Shown piece after piece: positions 8,909 through 18,097 of a stretch of DNA of 64,000 nt. Where the stretch lies: assembly GCF_014698045.1 (NCBI RefSeq), contig NZ_JACJSE010000003.1:510985-574984 (forward strand). The letters run 5' to 3'. This DNA comes from Aulosira sp. FACHB-615 (GTDB taxonomy: Bacteria; Cyanobacteriota; Cyanobacteriia; Cyanobacteriales; Nostocaceae). The position numbers and the translations under genes are program-made. The first letter of the stretch is position 1. Every line of letters starts with the position of its first letter. Below the pieces are notes generated by a model. It searched no databases and was not told the DNA's origin. It was given only the letters and a program-made list of their open reading frames with translations.

Positions 8909-10267
8909 GTGAGTAGACATGAAAAGTACAAGTTACTGGAAGGTTTAGCAACTACAGAAACCGCACCTAAGCAATCACTGACATTATCAGATGCTGTGGC
9001 GTTGATTGTCGGTATTGTAATTGGTGCAGGCATTTTTGAAACTCCCGCTTTAGTAGCAACCCAAGCAGGTAGTAGTCAAGCAGTATTGCTATTTTGGTTC
9101 ATCGGTGGTGTGGTTTCTTTGGTGGGTGCATTGTGCTACGCCGAGTTAGCCACGACATATCCCGATGTAGGTGGAGTTTATTATTATCTTAAACGTGCCT
9201 TTGGGCGAGAAATTGCCTTTTTATTTGCTTGGGCGCGGATGAGTGTAATTCAAACAGGTTCTATTACCTTGTTGGCATTTGTATTTGGTGATTACGCTTC
9301 GCAGATTTGGCAGCTAGGCAACTTTTCACCTTCAATTTATGCCGCAATGGCGATCGCATTTTTAACAGCTTTAAATATTATTGGCTTGCAACAAGGTAAG
9401 TGGACACAAAACTTACTCACGGTGGCGAAAGTCCTGGGTTTGTTGCTAGTGGTGTTAATTGGCTTAACCGCCACAGCTAATACTCCCACCCCTGTGGAAT
9501 CTACTTCTACCGGAACTTGGGGACTTGCAATGGTGTTTGTTTTGTTGTCTTATGGCGGTTGGAATGAAGCCGCTTATATTTCCGCCGAAATCCAAAATCG
9601 TCAACGCAACATAGTGCGATCGCTTTTGTGGAGTATTGGCACAATTACGGTAATTTACTTACTGATCAATCTGGCTTATCTGCGGGGATTGGGGTTAACA
9701 AACATGGCTAATTCCCAAGCTGTCGCCGCCGATTTAATGCGGACATTTTGGGGCGAACCGGGCGCTTTATTCATCAGCTTGTTAATTGCAGTTTCGACTT
9801 TGGGCGCACTGAACGCCACTATTTTTACTGGGGCGCGGACGAATTACGCTTTAGGACAAGATTTTGCCATCTTTGGTTTTATGGGAAAGTGGCGGCAACG
9901 TCCCAGTACACCTAGCTATGCTTTAGTATTGCAAGCTGCGATCGCCTTAGCATTGGTTTTATTAGGTACGTTCACCCGCAAAGGCTTTGAAACAATGGTG
10001 GACTATACCGCCCCCATATTTTGGTTTTTCTTTTTACTTTCAGGCGCATCGCTACTAGTGCTACGTAATCGAGAACCACAAATTCCGCGACCATTCCGCG
10101 TGCCATTTTATCCCTTGATACCATTGCTGTTTTGTTCAGTTTGCGGTTATTTGCTTTATTCCAGCTTGGTATATACCGGCGTGGGCGCGGTTGTTGGCGT
10201 TGTAGTTGTCGCCGCAGGTATTCCGCTACTGCTGTGGAATCGTTACCGCCAAGTTCCCAGAGGTTAG
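8909..10267 (+). CDS. APC-family amino acid permease
   Basis: A 452-residue integral membrane transporter with about 12 hydrophobic segments. The first helix bears the unwound-motif GIVIGAGIFETPALVA typical of the amino acid-polyamine-organocation superfamily, followed by LCYAELATTYPDVGGVYYYL, a consensus region of the LAT/AAT branch. It would import or exchange an amino acid or amine across the cytoplasmic membrane; the substrate cannot be read from the sequence. I chose the GTG at 8909 because AGGAG lies 5 bases upstream. A lipoprotein with a methyltransferase fold begins 36 bases downstream and probably shares the transcript. Confidence 0.88.
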   Translation: MSRHEKYKLLEGLATTETAPKQSLTLSDAVALIVGIVIGAGIFETPALVATQAGSSQAVLLFWFIGGVVSLVGALCYAELATTYPDVGGVYYYLKRAFGREIAFLFAWARMSVIQTGSITLLAFVFGDYASQIWQLGNFSPSIYAAMAIAFLTALNIIGLQQGKWTQNLLTVAKVLGLLLVVLIGLTATANTPTPVESTSTGTWGLAMVFVLLSYGGWNEAAYISAEIQNRQRNIVRSLLWSIGTITVIYLLINLAYLRGLGLTNMANSQAVAADLMRTFWGEPGALFISLLIAVSTLGALNATIFTGARTNYALGQDFAIFGFMGKWRQRPSTPSYALVLQAAIALALVLLGTFTRKGFETMVDYTAPIFWFFFLLSGASLLVLRNREPQIPRPFRVPFYPLIPLLFCSVCGYLLYSSLVYTGVGAVVGVVVVAAGIPLLLWNRYRQVPRG

Positions 10268-10303
10268 GGATTTTTTCACCATTTTTGCTTTAGGAGTAGA
10301 TTC

Positions 10304-10945
10304 ATGTTTCAAAAAATGTTGCTTTTATTAATTACAGGCGTTAGTGTCACCACTTTAGGAATTGCTGGATGCACCGCCCAACAACAAGACTCCGCCGCAG
10401 AAGTAAAACCACCTGTTTTAACTTCTCAAACCGAAACACCAACTACCACAACAACTCAACCGCAAGAACGCCCTGGTGATGTTCCTTATGTACCCACACC
10501 ACAGCCTGTAGTTGATGCAATGTTGCAAGTAGCCAAGGTAGGTAAAAATGATGTACTTTATGACCTTGGTAGTGGTGATGGACGAATCGTAGTCACAGCC
10601 GCCCAAAAATATGGTACACGCGGCGTAGGTATAGATATTAGCCCTGAACGCATTCAAGAAGCGAATGCCAACGCCCAAAAAGCAGGAGTTACAGACCTTG
10701 TAGAGTTTCGTCAGCAAGACTTATTTAAAACTGATTTAAGTCAAGCTACTGTAATTACACTTTACCTATTGCCGGAAGTCAACCTCAGACTCCGCCCCGA
10801 ATTATTAAAACTCAAACCCGGTACAAGAATTGTTTCCCACGCTTTTGATATGGGCGACTGGAAACCACAACAAACACTGCAAGTAGATGGAAAAACTATT
10901 TACTATTGGGTAGTTCCACAAGAAATACCAGCAAATTTGCGATAG
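10304..10945 (+). CDS. Lipoprotein with class I SAM-methyltransferase fold
   Basis: A 213-residue protein starting with a lipoprotein signal (LLLLITGVSVTTLGIAGC, lipobox G-I-A-G-C with Cys23), a Pro/Thr/Gln-rich linker (25-60), then a Rossmann-like methyltransferase domain: YDLGSGDGRIVVTAAQ (motif I, about 85-100), GVGIDISPERIQEA (motif II) and FRQQDLFKTDL (motif III). The motif I glycines and the acidic residue at the end of beta-2 are intact, so SAM binding looks possible. Export is puzzling because SAM is cytoplasmic. Probably cotranscribed with the permease before it. AGGAGT 7-8 bases before the ATG supports the start. Confidence 0.82.
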   Translation: MFQKMLLLLITGVSVTTLGIAGCTAQQQDSAAEVKPPVLTSQTETPTTTTTQPQERPGDVPYVPTPQPVVDAMLQVAKVGKNDVLYDLGSGDGRIVVTAAQKYGTRGVGIDISPERIQEANANAQKAGVTDLVEFRQQDLFKTDLSQATVITLYLLPEVNLRLRPELLKLKPGTRIVSHAFDMGDWKPQQTLQVDGKTIYYWVVPQEIPANLR

Positions 10946-10975
10946 TATTTAGCACTTAAATAATCAAGGGGTTTT

Positions 10976-11019
10976 GGGTATGAGAGTGTAAGCATGAAAA
11001 ACCTTACACCCTCATACCC
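10976..11019. terminator. Long hairpin between convergent genes
   Basis: GGGTATGAGAGTGTAAG pairs with CTTACACCCTCATACCC (one mismatch) around a short A-rich loop; TTT follows. Likely terminator for the methyltransferase-fold gene, and a copy of the Nostoc GGGTGTAAGGG-type repeat. Confidence 0.65.
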
Positions 11020-11081
11020 TTTCATATACCAAGCATGTTGCTTTGGAAACCGAAACTATAGCGACTAACTTAGAAAACCCG

Positions 11082-11963
11082 CTATTTCAAATACTGGTTA
11101 TTACAATATTCCAGAGTTTCTTTAACAGCCACAACTTCTACTGTAACTGGTTTGTTGTTAGTACCGTTGATGAGAAATTCACTAGCACCAACATGAGGCT
11201 TTTTTGGATTTCCCCAATCGTATGTATAACCTAAACCAGTCCAAGGATAGTATTCTTTTTTGTCATTCTCAAAAGAGTTTTTATAGATGTCGTGCAGCAG
11301 AGAATTACTTTTAGGTACAGGAACAGGTAAAACATTACAAGTCGAATCGTTGATTTCTGGGTCAATACATGGTCTACTTAAGTCCTCTGCTTTGACCCAC
11401 ATTTCTACAAAGTGAGTTTTATTAGCACTTTTATTTAAAATTAAACCTAAATACTGCTGTAATCTTAGAGCTAACATTACATTCCCAGGCAAATTAATGC
11501 CTGTTCCTTTGCAGTTTTGGCAAAATTCTTGGACTTGGGGAAATGCGGTTAACCAAGTTTGGCGGCTGATTTGTTTTGTACCTACAGGCCAGTCTGTATT
11601 GGGATTTGATGAATATAGCCAACTCACCATCAAAAATTCTGTTTTACCGTCCCGTTCTCGTGTTTTAATTTTGGGGTTAGTGACGGATAATGCCCAAAGG
11701 TTATTAATAACTTTATCTTGACTTGGCTTTTTGGCATCTTGAATAGATGCGTTTAGTTGCTTTTTCAAAAATTCGTAACTTTCACGTTTATTTTCATCTA
11801 AATATTTATATACATAAGGAATAGTTTGGGACTGTGCCAATAATTGCTTTGGTGAATTAGTCGCTTGCTGAAGATTATTTTCAGTGGCGAATAAGCTCGA
11901 ATAACTGACAGATAAACCAACGGTAGTCAAAGTTAACAATATAGATTTATTAATTTTTCTCAT
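11082..11963 (-). CDS. Hypothetical secreted protein
   Basis: I do not recognise this 293-residue protein. The N terminus MRKINKSILLTLTTVGLS with a following short hydrophobic stretch and a polar region after SSLFATEN is a signal peptide, so the mature protein is exported. A longer open frame begins at 12005, but the ATG at 11963 has a good AGGAAA seven bases upstream on the minus strand and gives the proper signal peptide. The mature part has Cys pairs (FCQNCKGTG about residue 150; CIDP and STCNV about 205-215) that could form disulphides, and Trp/Tyr-rich segments (YYPWTGLGYTYDWG) near the C terminus. Single gene, convergent with the methyltransferase-fold gene. Confidence 0.7.
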   Translation of the reverse strand: MRKINKSILLTLTTVGLSVSYSSLFATENNLQQATNSPKQLLAQSQTIPYVYKYLDENKRESYEFLKKQLNASIQDAKKPSQDKVINNLWALSVTNPKIKTRERDGKTEFLMVSWLYSSNPNTDWPVGTKQISRQTWLTAFPQVQEFCQNCKGTGINLPGNVMLALRLQQYLGLILNKSANKTHFVEMWVKAEDLSRPCIDPEINDSTCNVLPVPVPKSNSLLHDIYKNSFENDKKEYYPWTGLGYTYDWGNPKKPHVGASEFLINGTNNKPVTVEVVAVKETLEYCNNQYLK

Positions 11964-12334
11964 AGCAAATTTCCTGCTATTAAATAGCAATATTGGCATC
12001 CACATAAAGATTGAGTCTGATTTTATAGTGGGTTTGGAGAATGCGCCACTAAATTCAAACTTTGTAATTTTATTTACTGGTATAAAAATTTTGCAGTTTG
12101 CGGGTAGTGTTCCTGAGAGTTGGGTGAACTACGAAATAGCGATCGCCTGCAAAAATAGATTAGCAAAATCTGAGTATTGAGGATGATACAAAACTTATCA
12201 ATATTTACAAGTGCTGCTGTTGCAATCACGAATTGTTTACACCGTAATTTCACGATTATTGACTGTTACTTGGCTTAAGTATTTGGGTAATCTAAAATGA
12301 CAATTATTCTGAACAAAGCATTGGCTGACTCACC
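11964..12334. other. Divergent intergenic region
   Basis: Promoter-bearing spacer between the secreted unknown on the minus strand and the phosphate-binding-like lipoprotein gene on the plus strand. One HIP1 octamer (12139-12146). I see no gene, repeat array or convincing operator. Confidence 0.4.
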
Positions 12335-13204
12335 ATGAAAATTATTACTACTCGAATTCTCTTAGGACTAGTCGTGTTAGGACTTTGTAGTTGTAATTCC
12401 GTCAAATCACCTAGTACGACAAATAACAGTCAAATTACTAGTCAAAATAATCCCCAAACCCAGCCACCAATCAAACTAGCTCCTTCTAGTTCATCTGTCA
12501 CCCTTTTAAAAGTACTCACAGAAGCGTATCAAGCCAATAACAAAACGGACACATTTGAGTTTGTTTCCCAAAGTCAATCAGAAGGAGTGATCGCCGCCCT
12601 GAAAAATGGTATTGTCGATATTGCTGGTAGTAGCCACAAACTCAAGCCAGAAGAAGACGACGGTAAAATTCAATATCGAGAAATTGCACAAGATTTGCTT
12701 GTCGTTGCTACCCACAACAGCGTTAAAGGTGTAACAAATTTAACAACTGATCAGTTAAAGTCCATTTACGCTGGCAAAATTACTAATTGGAAAGAATTAG
12801 GCGGGCCAAATGCTAAAATTGTGGTCTTGGATAGACCAGAAGATGAATCTGCGAAAAAACTACTCAGAAAATACTATCTAGGTCAAGATAAAACTACAAC
12901 TCAAGCTGTGATTCTCAATAAAGAAGGAGAGTTAATTGATACTATCCAAAGTACTCCTTATTCCATTGGTGCTTTTTCTCTAGCTTATTCCTTAATTAAT
13001 CAATTACCAGTCAATCACCTCAAGCTGAATGGTAATGCACCAAATAAAGAAAATTTCAATAGTGGTAAATACCAAATGGTACGTCATCTCGGACTAATTT
13101 GGCAGAAAACACCTACATCTAATACCCAAAGATTTATCGATTTTGTCTTTAGTTCAGAGGGTACTAAACTACTGCAAGATAAAGGCTTTATTACCAAGAA
13201 TTAA
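12335..13204 (+). CDS. PstS-like phosphate-type substrate-binding lipoprotein
   Basis: A 289-residue periplasmic binding protein of the PBP-like family used by phosphate (Pst) importers. The N terminus has a lipoprotein signal with lipobox LGLCSC (Cys19 or Cys21). The mature part shows STS-like ligand motifs: DIAGSSHKLKPEE (about 92-104), the family segment LTTDQLKSIYAGKITNWKELGG (about 138-159) and DRPEDESAKKLLRKYYL. No pstC/A/B genes are near. Instead a histidine kinase begins 17 bases after its stop, so it probably serves as an extracytoplasmic sensor for that kinase rather than as a transporter part. The ligand may be phosphate or another oxyanion. Confidence 0.82.
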   Translation: MKIITTRILLGLVVLGLCSCNSVKSPSTTNNSQITSQNNPQTQPPIKLAPSSSSVTLLKVLTEAYQANNKTDTFEFVSQSQSEGVIAALKNGIVDIAGSSHKLKPEEDDGKIQYREIAQDLLVVATHNSVKGVTNLTTDQLKSIYAGKITNWKELGGPNAKIVVLDRPEDESAKKLLRKYYLGQDKTTTQAVILNKEGELIDTIQSTPYSIGAFSLAYSLINQLPVNHLKLNGNAPNKENFNSGKYQMVRHLGLIWQKTPTSNTQRFIDFVFSSEGTKLLQDKGFITKN

Positions 13205-13221
13205 ATAGATTTATAACTGTC

Positions 13222-15210
13222 ATGCGAAGAAATTTTCGCTTTCGTCTTAATCTCAGCCAGAAAATAGTTTTCTCATTTCTGGCTGTATTTTTGAGCATAT
13301 TTATATTTTGTTTGTTGATTATTGGACATTGGTTTACTAATAGTCTGGAACAGAATCTTCGCCAAGAAGTTGCAATTTTTGCAGCCAGAGTCCATACAGA
13401 TTTTCTGCATGAACAGGAAGATTTAGAAACTCAAGTGAATTTAATAGCCGGACGTGAAACAATTCACTTAGCTATTGAACAAAAAGATACAGCAAAGCTA
13501 CTACAAGATTTACTACCAATCAGGACTGCCTTAGAAATTGATTGGATCAAAGTAGTTGATCCTAATAGTGATACCTTAGTTGAAATCAAACATGCAAGTT
13601 TGAATAATTCTAAGTTATTGGATAAAGCTATTACTAATCTTGCCAGTAGTGGCTCTATTTTAAATGATTTTGTTGATGTAGAAGGTAGTTCACAAGTATT
13701 ACAAGTAACCATTTTGCCAATTAAATCTGCTAAAAAAATTATTGGCGGAATTATTATTGGTAATTTAGTAGATGAGTCATTGTTAGAACAAATTGCTATT
13801 GGTTCTACTAAACAAATAGTCAGCACAAAAAATGACATAATTATTGCATCAACTATACCCGAAATTAAGCTGGTAACATGGCAACCGCCTTCTCCTGACT
13901 CATCCACCAGCAAAGTAGTTATTAATCAACAAGAATATTTCGCTAAAAGTATCTTATTCAAAGGAGGTAGTCAGTCTTTAACTACCACTGTACTTTATCC
14001 AATCTTGAAATTAGAAACAACCCAAGATGCGCTGTGGATACGCTTAGAAATTTTGTTTTTCTTAGGAGGAACACTTGTTACATTGATAGGCTATTTCATT
14101 AGCCAAAAAATCACTCGTCCTTTGCAGGCTGTGACCAAAATTGCCAAAAAAGTCACAGAAGATGCAGATTTTGACTTACAAGCACCAGTCACTACTCAAG
14201 ATGAAGTAGGTGTTCTAGCGATTTCTTTAAATCAGCTAATTCAACAAGTCAAGCAGCTTTTAACAGAACAGTATGCCGCTAAGGATAAATTAGAAGCATA
14301 TAGCCAAAATTTAGAAGAGAAAATCAAAGAACGGACACAAGAAGTTGAACGCAAAAATCGTGATTTAAAAAATACTTTAAATGCGTTAAAGCAAACTCAG
14401 GCTCAACTCATTCAAACTGAGAAAATGTCATCTTTAGGACAATTGGTTGCTGGTGTTGCCCATGAAATTAATAATCCCGTGACTTTTATTTATGGTAATG
14501 TGGGACACGCGGAAAATTATGTTAACGATATCTTGAACTTAATTCAACTTTATCAGCAATCCTATCCCTACCCAGAGGCTCATATTCAAGATGTCATGGA
14601 AGAGGTTGATATTGAATATATCCTCCAAGATTTACCCAAAATCCTAACTTCCATGAAAGTAGGCGCAGAACGTATTCATCAAATCGTTCTTTCTTTGCGA
14701 ATTTTTTCACGTTTAGATGAAGCTGAATTTAAAAGTGCAAATGTGCATGATGGTATAGATAGCACTTTGTTAATTTTACGCCATCGCCTGAAAGCCCAAT
14801 CTCATCGTCCCGAAATTCAAGTCATTAAAGATTATTGTGAAATGCCTGAGATTAAATGTTTTGCTGGGCAATTAAATCAGGTATTTATGAATATCTTAGC
14901 CAATGCCATTGATGCTGTAGAAGAAGCTTGGGAAAAAAGTCTCTGTTCACAGCCAATAATTCGCATTTCTTCTGAATGTGATCAGGAAAATATTAGGATT
15001 CATATTGCTGATAATGGGACAGGAATTCCCCAGGAAATACAAAGACGTTTATTTGATCCCTTTTTTACTACTAAGCCAATTGGCAAGGGAACTGGTTTAG
15101 GCTTATCGATTAGTTACCAGATAGTGAATGAAAAGCATCGTGGGTCATTACAATGTATTTCATTACCAGGCACAGGTACAGAATTTGTGATTACAATTCC
15201 CATCCGCTAA
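13222..15210 (+). CDS. Sensor histidine kinase coupled to substrate-binding lipoprotein
   Basis: A 662-residue membrane kinase: membrane segment ~12-35, periplasmic Cache-like domain ~38-265, membrane segment ~272-292 (FFLGGTLVTLIGYFIS), HAMP ~293-345, coiled coil, HisKA with GVAHEINNPVTFIYGN (phospho-acceptor His414) and HATPase with NILANAIDAVEEA, IADNGTGIP and GKGTGLGLSISYQIV. It shares a transcript with the PstS-like lipoprotein 17 bases upstream, so ligand-loaded lipoprotein touching the Cache domain is a natural sensing model. No receiver protein is adjacent. The catalytic region is a paralogue of the kinase at 2405-4582. Confidence 0.92.
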   Translation: MRRNFRFRLNLSQKIVFSFLAVFLSIFIFCLLIIGHWFTNSLEQNLRQEVAIFAARVHTDFLHEQEDLETQVNLIAGRETIHLAIEQKDTAKLLQDLLPIRTALEIDWIKVVDPNSDTLVEIKHASLNNSKLLDKAITNLASSGSILNDFVDVEGSSQVLQVTILPIKSAKKIIGGIIIGNLVDESLLEQIAIGSTKQIVSTKNDIIIASTIPEIKLVTWQPPSPDSSTSKVVINQQEYFAKSILFKGGSQSLTTTVLYPILKLETTQDALWIRLEILFFLGGTLVTLIGYFISQKITRPLQAVTKIAKKVTEDADFDLQAPVTTQDEVGVLAISLNQLIQQVKQLLTEQYAAKDKLEAYSQNLEEKIKERTQEVERKNRDLKNTLNALKQTQAQLIQTEKMSSLGQLVAGVAHEINNPVTFIYGNVGHAENYVNDILNLIQLYQQSYPYPEAHIQDVMEEVDIEYILQDLPKILTSMKVGAERIHQIVLSLRIFSRLDEAEFKSANVHDGIDSTLLILRHRLKAQSHRPEIQVIKDYCEMPEIKCFAGQLNQVFMNILANAIDAVEEAWEKSLCSQPIIRISSECDQENIRIHIADNGTGIPQEIQRRLFDPFFTTKPIGKGTGLGLSISYQIVNEKHRGSLQCISLPGTGTEFVITIPIR

Positions 15211-15245
15211 ATTTTGATTTTGCAATTATCAAAATTATTTTTTTT
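15211..15245. terminator. Bidirectional hairpin terminator
   Basis: ATTTTGAT / ATCAAAAT stem with a 9-base loop followed by TATTTTTTTT, placed between the convergent histidine kinase and DUF4168 genes and running into the last codons of the latter. Confidence 0.7.
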
Positions 15246-15702
15246 GCAGACGAATCAAGGTGTTGTAAATTTGCCTTTTTAAGTTATCGTCGTTTTGAAT
15301 TTCTATAGTAATCTTATTAAACTGCTCAATGGTTAAACCATTTTCTTCCACGATTTTTTGGGAGCGATTACAGTAGTTGATGGCAATATTTCTGGCTTTG
15401 CGTGGTAGATTGTTAATGCTTTTAGGGTCGTTACAAACAATCTGGGGAATTTCCCCGCCACCGATTAATTTTTTGATTTCGCTAAAGGCTTGTTGACGCG
15501 ATGGTTCCATTGCTAAGACAGCTTGGGCGTAGCTGACAATTTCATTATTATTGACGGTGGGAGTTTGAGCGTCGGCTTTGGCTGTAAATGTTAATGTGCT
15601 GGCTAACAAACTTGCACTAGCCATAACTGTGAAACAAAAGTTTTTAGGTAATAAATTTGCCAGTGTATCTCGGAAAAACAAGTTAGTGATGTTGTTCATC
15701 AT
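15235..15702 (-). CDS. DUF4168 secreted protein
   Basis: A 155-residue exported protein. After an N-terminal signal (hydrophobic stretch about 22-38, A-x-A site near KADA) the mature domain shows the DUF4168 pattern: VSYAQAVLAMEPSRQQAFSE, then FNKITIEIQNDDNLKRQIYN at the C terminus. DUF4168 proteins are common in cyanobacteria and have no established biochemical role. A Cys pair (IVCNDP, INYCNRS) may form a disulphide after export. Monocistronic on the minus strand; start ATG at 15702 (a second ATG follows directly). Confidence 0.8.
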   Translation of the reverse strand: MMNNITNLFFRDTLANLLPKNFCFTVMASASLLASTLTFTAKADAQTPTVNNNEIVSYAQAVLAMEPSRQQAFSEIKKLIGGGEIPQIVCNDPKSINNLPRKARNIAINYCNRSQKIVEENGLTIEQFNKITIEIQNDDNLKRQIYNTLIRLQKK

Positions 15703-15798
15703 GTCTGTGACACAGGACTCAATCGTAGGGGTGCTTTATTGATTGTGAATTATTTTGGGAGTGAGAAGTTCCAATCAAGATTTCAGTGTACCGAAATT

Positions 15799-16800
15799 TT
15801 ATATGTATTTTCCGTTGCCTTTACATATTTGACAAAGTTCAATTACTTTAGTTTGGAGTGTGGATATTTCTCCAGATCCTTGCTTAAGGCTGACTTCTAA
15901 CTCCAAGAGTAACGGTAAACACGAAATTAGTTGCTGCACAGACAGAAATTTGACTTCTTGTTGTAAAAAGTAGATACGTTTAGGGTTGTTGACATCAGCA
16001 GCTTGAGCGATCGCCTGCGGGTTACGCTCACCGCTATCTGTGACAATTTTGACCCATAACCAAGTGCGAAATTGACCAATTAATGTTGCCACTATCCGCA
16101 ATCCTGGTTCTGCCGCATTCAGCAAGTCAGTCAACACAGTTAAAGCTTTGCCTGTATCGCCTGTTCTAATTGCTGCTGCTAATTGTAAACTATTTTGCGT
16201 AGTATTTCTGACTAATTTACTAACAGTTTCGACATCTAAAGGCTTTTTGTTATCAAGATGATACAGCCGCAATTTTTCTAACTCGTTGTAAAGCAGCCTT
16301 GTATCATTACCCACAGCTTCGGCTAACAGTTCGGCAGTTTTCGGCGCGAGTTGCACTCCTACTGTTTGCGCTGCTTGCTGTACAGCTTGCACAATTAATT
16401 CAGTTTTCCACGGGGGAATCAGCGAAAATTCCCGAAACTCTGTGGCGGATTGTTTCAGCAATTTGGTAGATTTCAGCCGTTCATCTGGTTTATTGCGACT
16501 GGTAAGCAGTAAATAGGAATTTTCGGGAATGACTGGTAAGGTGCGCGTTAACTCCGCCAATACATTTTCAGGACATTGTTGACAAAGGTTAGTGTTCATC
16601 AGCCAAACCAAACGTCCACCAGCGCCAAAAGCCGGAGTCATCGCTTGATTTAAAGCCGAAATCGCCGCATCAGATTGATCAGGCGCAAAATAAGAATAGT
16701 TAAAATCTGTCCACAGGGGATCTAAAATGCGATCGCGCAACGAATTAACCGCTTTTTCCATAACAAAGTCATCTTCACCCCAGTAAACCAAAACCGGCAT
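15799..16800 (-). CDS. holA: DNA polymerase III subunit delta
   Basis: A 333-residue clamp-loader delta subunit, which opens the beta sliding clamp for loading at primer-template junctions. The N terminus VLVYWGEDDFVMEKAVNSLR, the LLTSRNKPDERLKSTKLL region (about 98-115), VGNDTRLLYNELEKLRLY (about 170-187) and the C-terminal collar segment (NPKRIYFLQQEVKFLSVQQL) match the family, as does the length. It is monocistronic on the minus strand, and its start region lies next to a G/C-biased inverted repeat. The conserved location of the AAA+ domain 1 with no functional Walker A is normal for delta. Confidence 0.92.
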   Translation of the reverse strand: MPVLVYWGEDDFVMEKAVNSLRDRILDPLWTDFNYSYFAPDQSDAAISALNQAMTPAFGAGGRLVWLMNTNLCQQCPENVLAELTRTLPVIPENSYLLLTSRNKPDERLKSTKLLKQSATEFREFSLIPPWKTELIVQAVQQAAQTVGVQLAPKTAELLAEAVGNDTRLLYNELEKLRLYHLDNKKPLDVETVSKLVRNTTQNSLQLAAAIRTGDTGKALTVLTDLLNAAEPGLRIVATLIGQFRTWLWVKIVTDSGERNPQAIAQAADVNNPKRIYFLQQEVKFLSVQQLISCLPLLLELEVSLKQGSGEISTLQTKVIELCQICKGNGKYI

Positions 16801-16825
16801 ATATCAACCTCTTATGTGTGAAGAG

Positions 16826-16918
16826 AATGGGGAGTGTGGGAAGTGTGGGGAGTGTGGGGGGAAAGATTTCTTCACTATCCTCCCACACCTCCCACCCCTC
16901 CCACACTTCCCTCTCCCT
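16826..16918. repeat. G-rich/C-rich inverted repeat
   Basis: Tandem GGGGAGTGTGG units (about 16829-16860) face CTCCCACACCTCCCACCCCT and following CCCACACTTCCC (about 16880-16905), forming a long imperfect hairpin between the divergent holA and DUF1868 genes. Typical of Nostoc intergenic low-complexity hairpins. Confidence 0.65.
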
Positions 16919-17011
16919 TAGTCAAATCCTCAATACTTTTTAAGTCAACTTAGTCACAACTGGATAATTTTCCCTAAAATCTATCAAGTAAGAACGTGAG
17001 GCTATTGAAGA

Positions 17012-17800
17012 TTGGACGACAACTACCAAACTTACCTGAACCGGTTAGCAAGAATGATGCTACCAGAATCATATAAAACCCAAGTTCAGCATATCCAGGA
17101 GTCTTCTAAATTCCTACCTGCTTCTGGAACAAGACAAGCAGCGCCTTTTCCTGGTTATACATTAATTACCCCAACCGCAGAGGAAGCGGCAGAAAACGCT
17201 GCTTTCTATGCAACCTTAACAACTTACCAACAGCAACTTTTACAGTTACCTGTCAACCAGGATTTGATTGTTCCTGTACCACCTGCCAGCTTTCATTTAA
17301 CTTTGGCAGATTTAATTTGGGATCATGCTTATCTTGATGCTTGTGAGAAAAATCCCAAGTTTGAGGAAGAATTACACCGTTACATCGGGGAAACATTTCA
17401 ACAATATCAACAAACCATAACATCAGGAACTAACCCAATTTCCTGGCAAATGTTGGGATTAGTTCTCATGCCAAGAGCTTTGGCGGTTTGTTTAGTCCCC
17501 AAAGATGAAAGTTCTTATGAACAGATAATTCAATTCCGCCGCACAATTTATCAAAATCCCCAATTGATTGCATTGGGAATTGAACAACATTATCACCTCA
17601 CAGCCCATATTACATTGAGCTATTTTGGTGATATAGCGCCAGATTTAGACCGCAATAAATTCAGTGATTTACTTGCGGAGTTAAATCAACAGTGGCTAGG
17701 AAATTCGCCAGAGTTTCTGGTTAACCGAGTTGAATTGCGGAAGTTTGATGATATGACACGTTATTATCGTGAACCAGACTGGCCGAGTTTAAATTTTTAA
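17012..17800 (+). CDS. DUF1868 protein, 2H-phosphoesterase-like
   Basis: A 262-residue protein of the DUF1868 type. Two H-x-T/S motifs, FHLTLADLIWDH (about 94-105) and HLTAHITLSYFGD (about 197-209), are spaced as in the 2H phosphoesterase superfamily, whose members hydrolyse cyclic phosphodiester bonds in RNA ends or nucleotides; the substrate here is unknown. The open frame starts at a TTG (17012); GTGAGG 14 bases upstream offers a possible ribosome site, and alternative ATG codons lie at 17054 and 17057, so the start is uncertain. Single gene unit. Confidence 0.75.
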   Translation: MDDNYQTYLNRLARMMLPESYKTQVQHIQESSKFLPASGTRQAAPFPGYTLITPTAEEAAENAAFYATLTTYQQQLLQLPVNQDLIVPVPPASFHLTLADLIWDHAYLDACEKNPKFEEELHRYIGETFQQYQQTITSGTNPISWQMLGLVLMPRALAVCLVPKDESSYEQIIQFRRTIYQNPQLIALGIEQHYHLTAHITLSYFGDIAPDLDRNKFSDLLAELNQQWLGNSPEFLVNRVELRKFDDMTRYYREPDWPSLNF

Positions 17801-18097
17801 ATCAGTTATCAGTTTTTTATGAAGAAGAATTCAGAAATCAGGAGTCAGAATCCAGTATGAATTCTGTATGAAACTTCTCCTGCCGGAGATGCTACGCGAA
17901 CGGCAAGCTCCGTGCATCGCTGGGTGATGAATATGGGTGGAAAACCTCGTTCCTCGTGGGCGAAATCAAAATAAAACTTTCTTCTTGATTTCAAATCTAT
18001 TCCTTTATGGTTGGAGTATTCACTAATTCTGAATTCTGACTTCTGTCTTCTGACTCCTTTTTATTGATGACTGTTCACTGTTAAATTTGTATTTCTT
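17801..18097. repeat. Intergenic short-repeat cluster
   Basis: AATTCAGAAATCAGGAGTCA at 17830-17849 and its inverted counterpart CTGAATTCTGACTTCTG at about 18027-18043 bracket a GGAGATGCTACGCGAACG block (17886-17903), another widespread Nostocales repeat. Together they could fold as a ~230-base hairpin. No gene seen. Confidence 0.6.
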
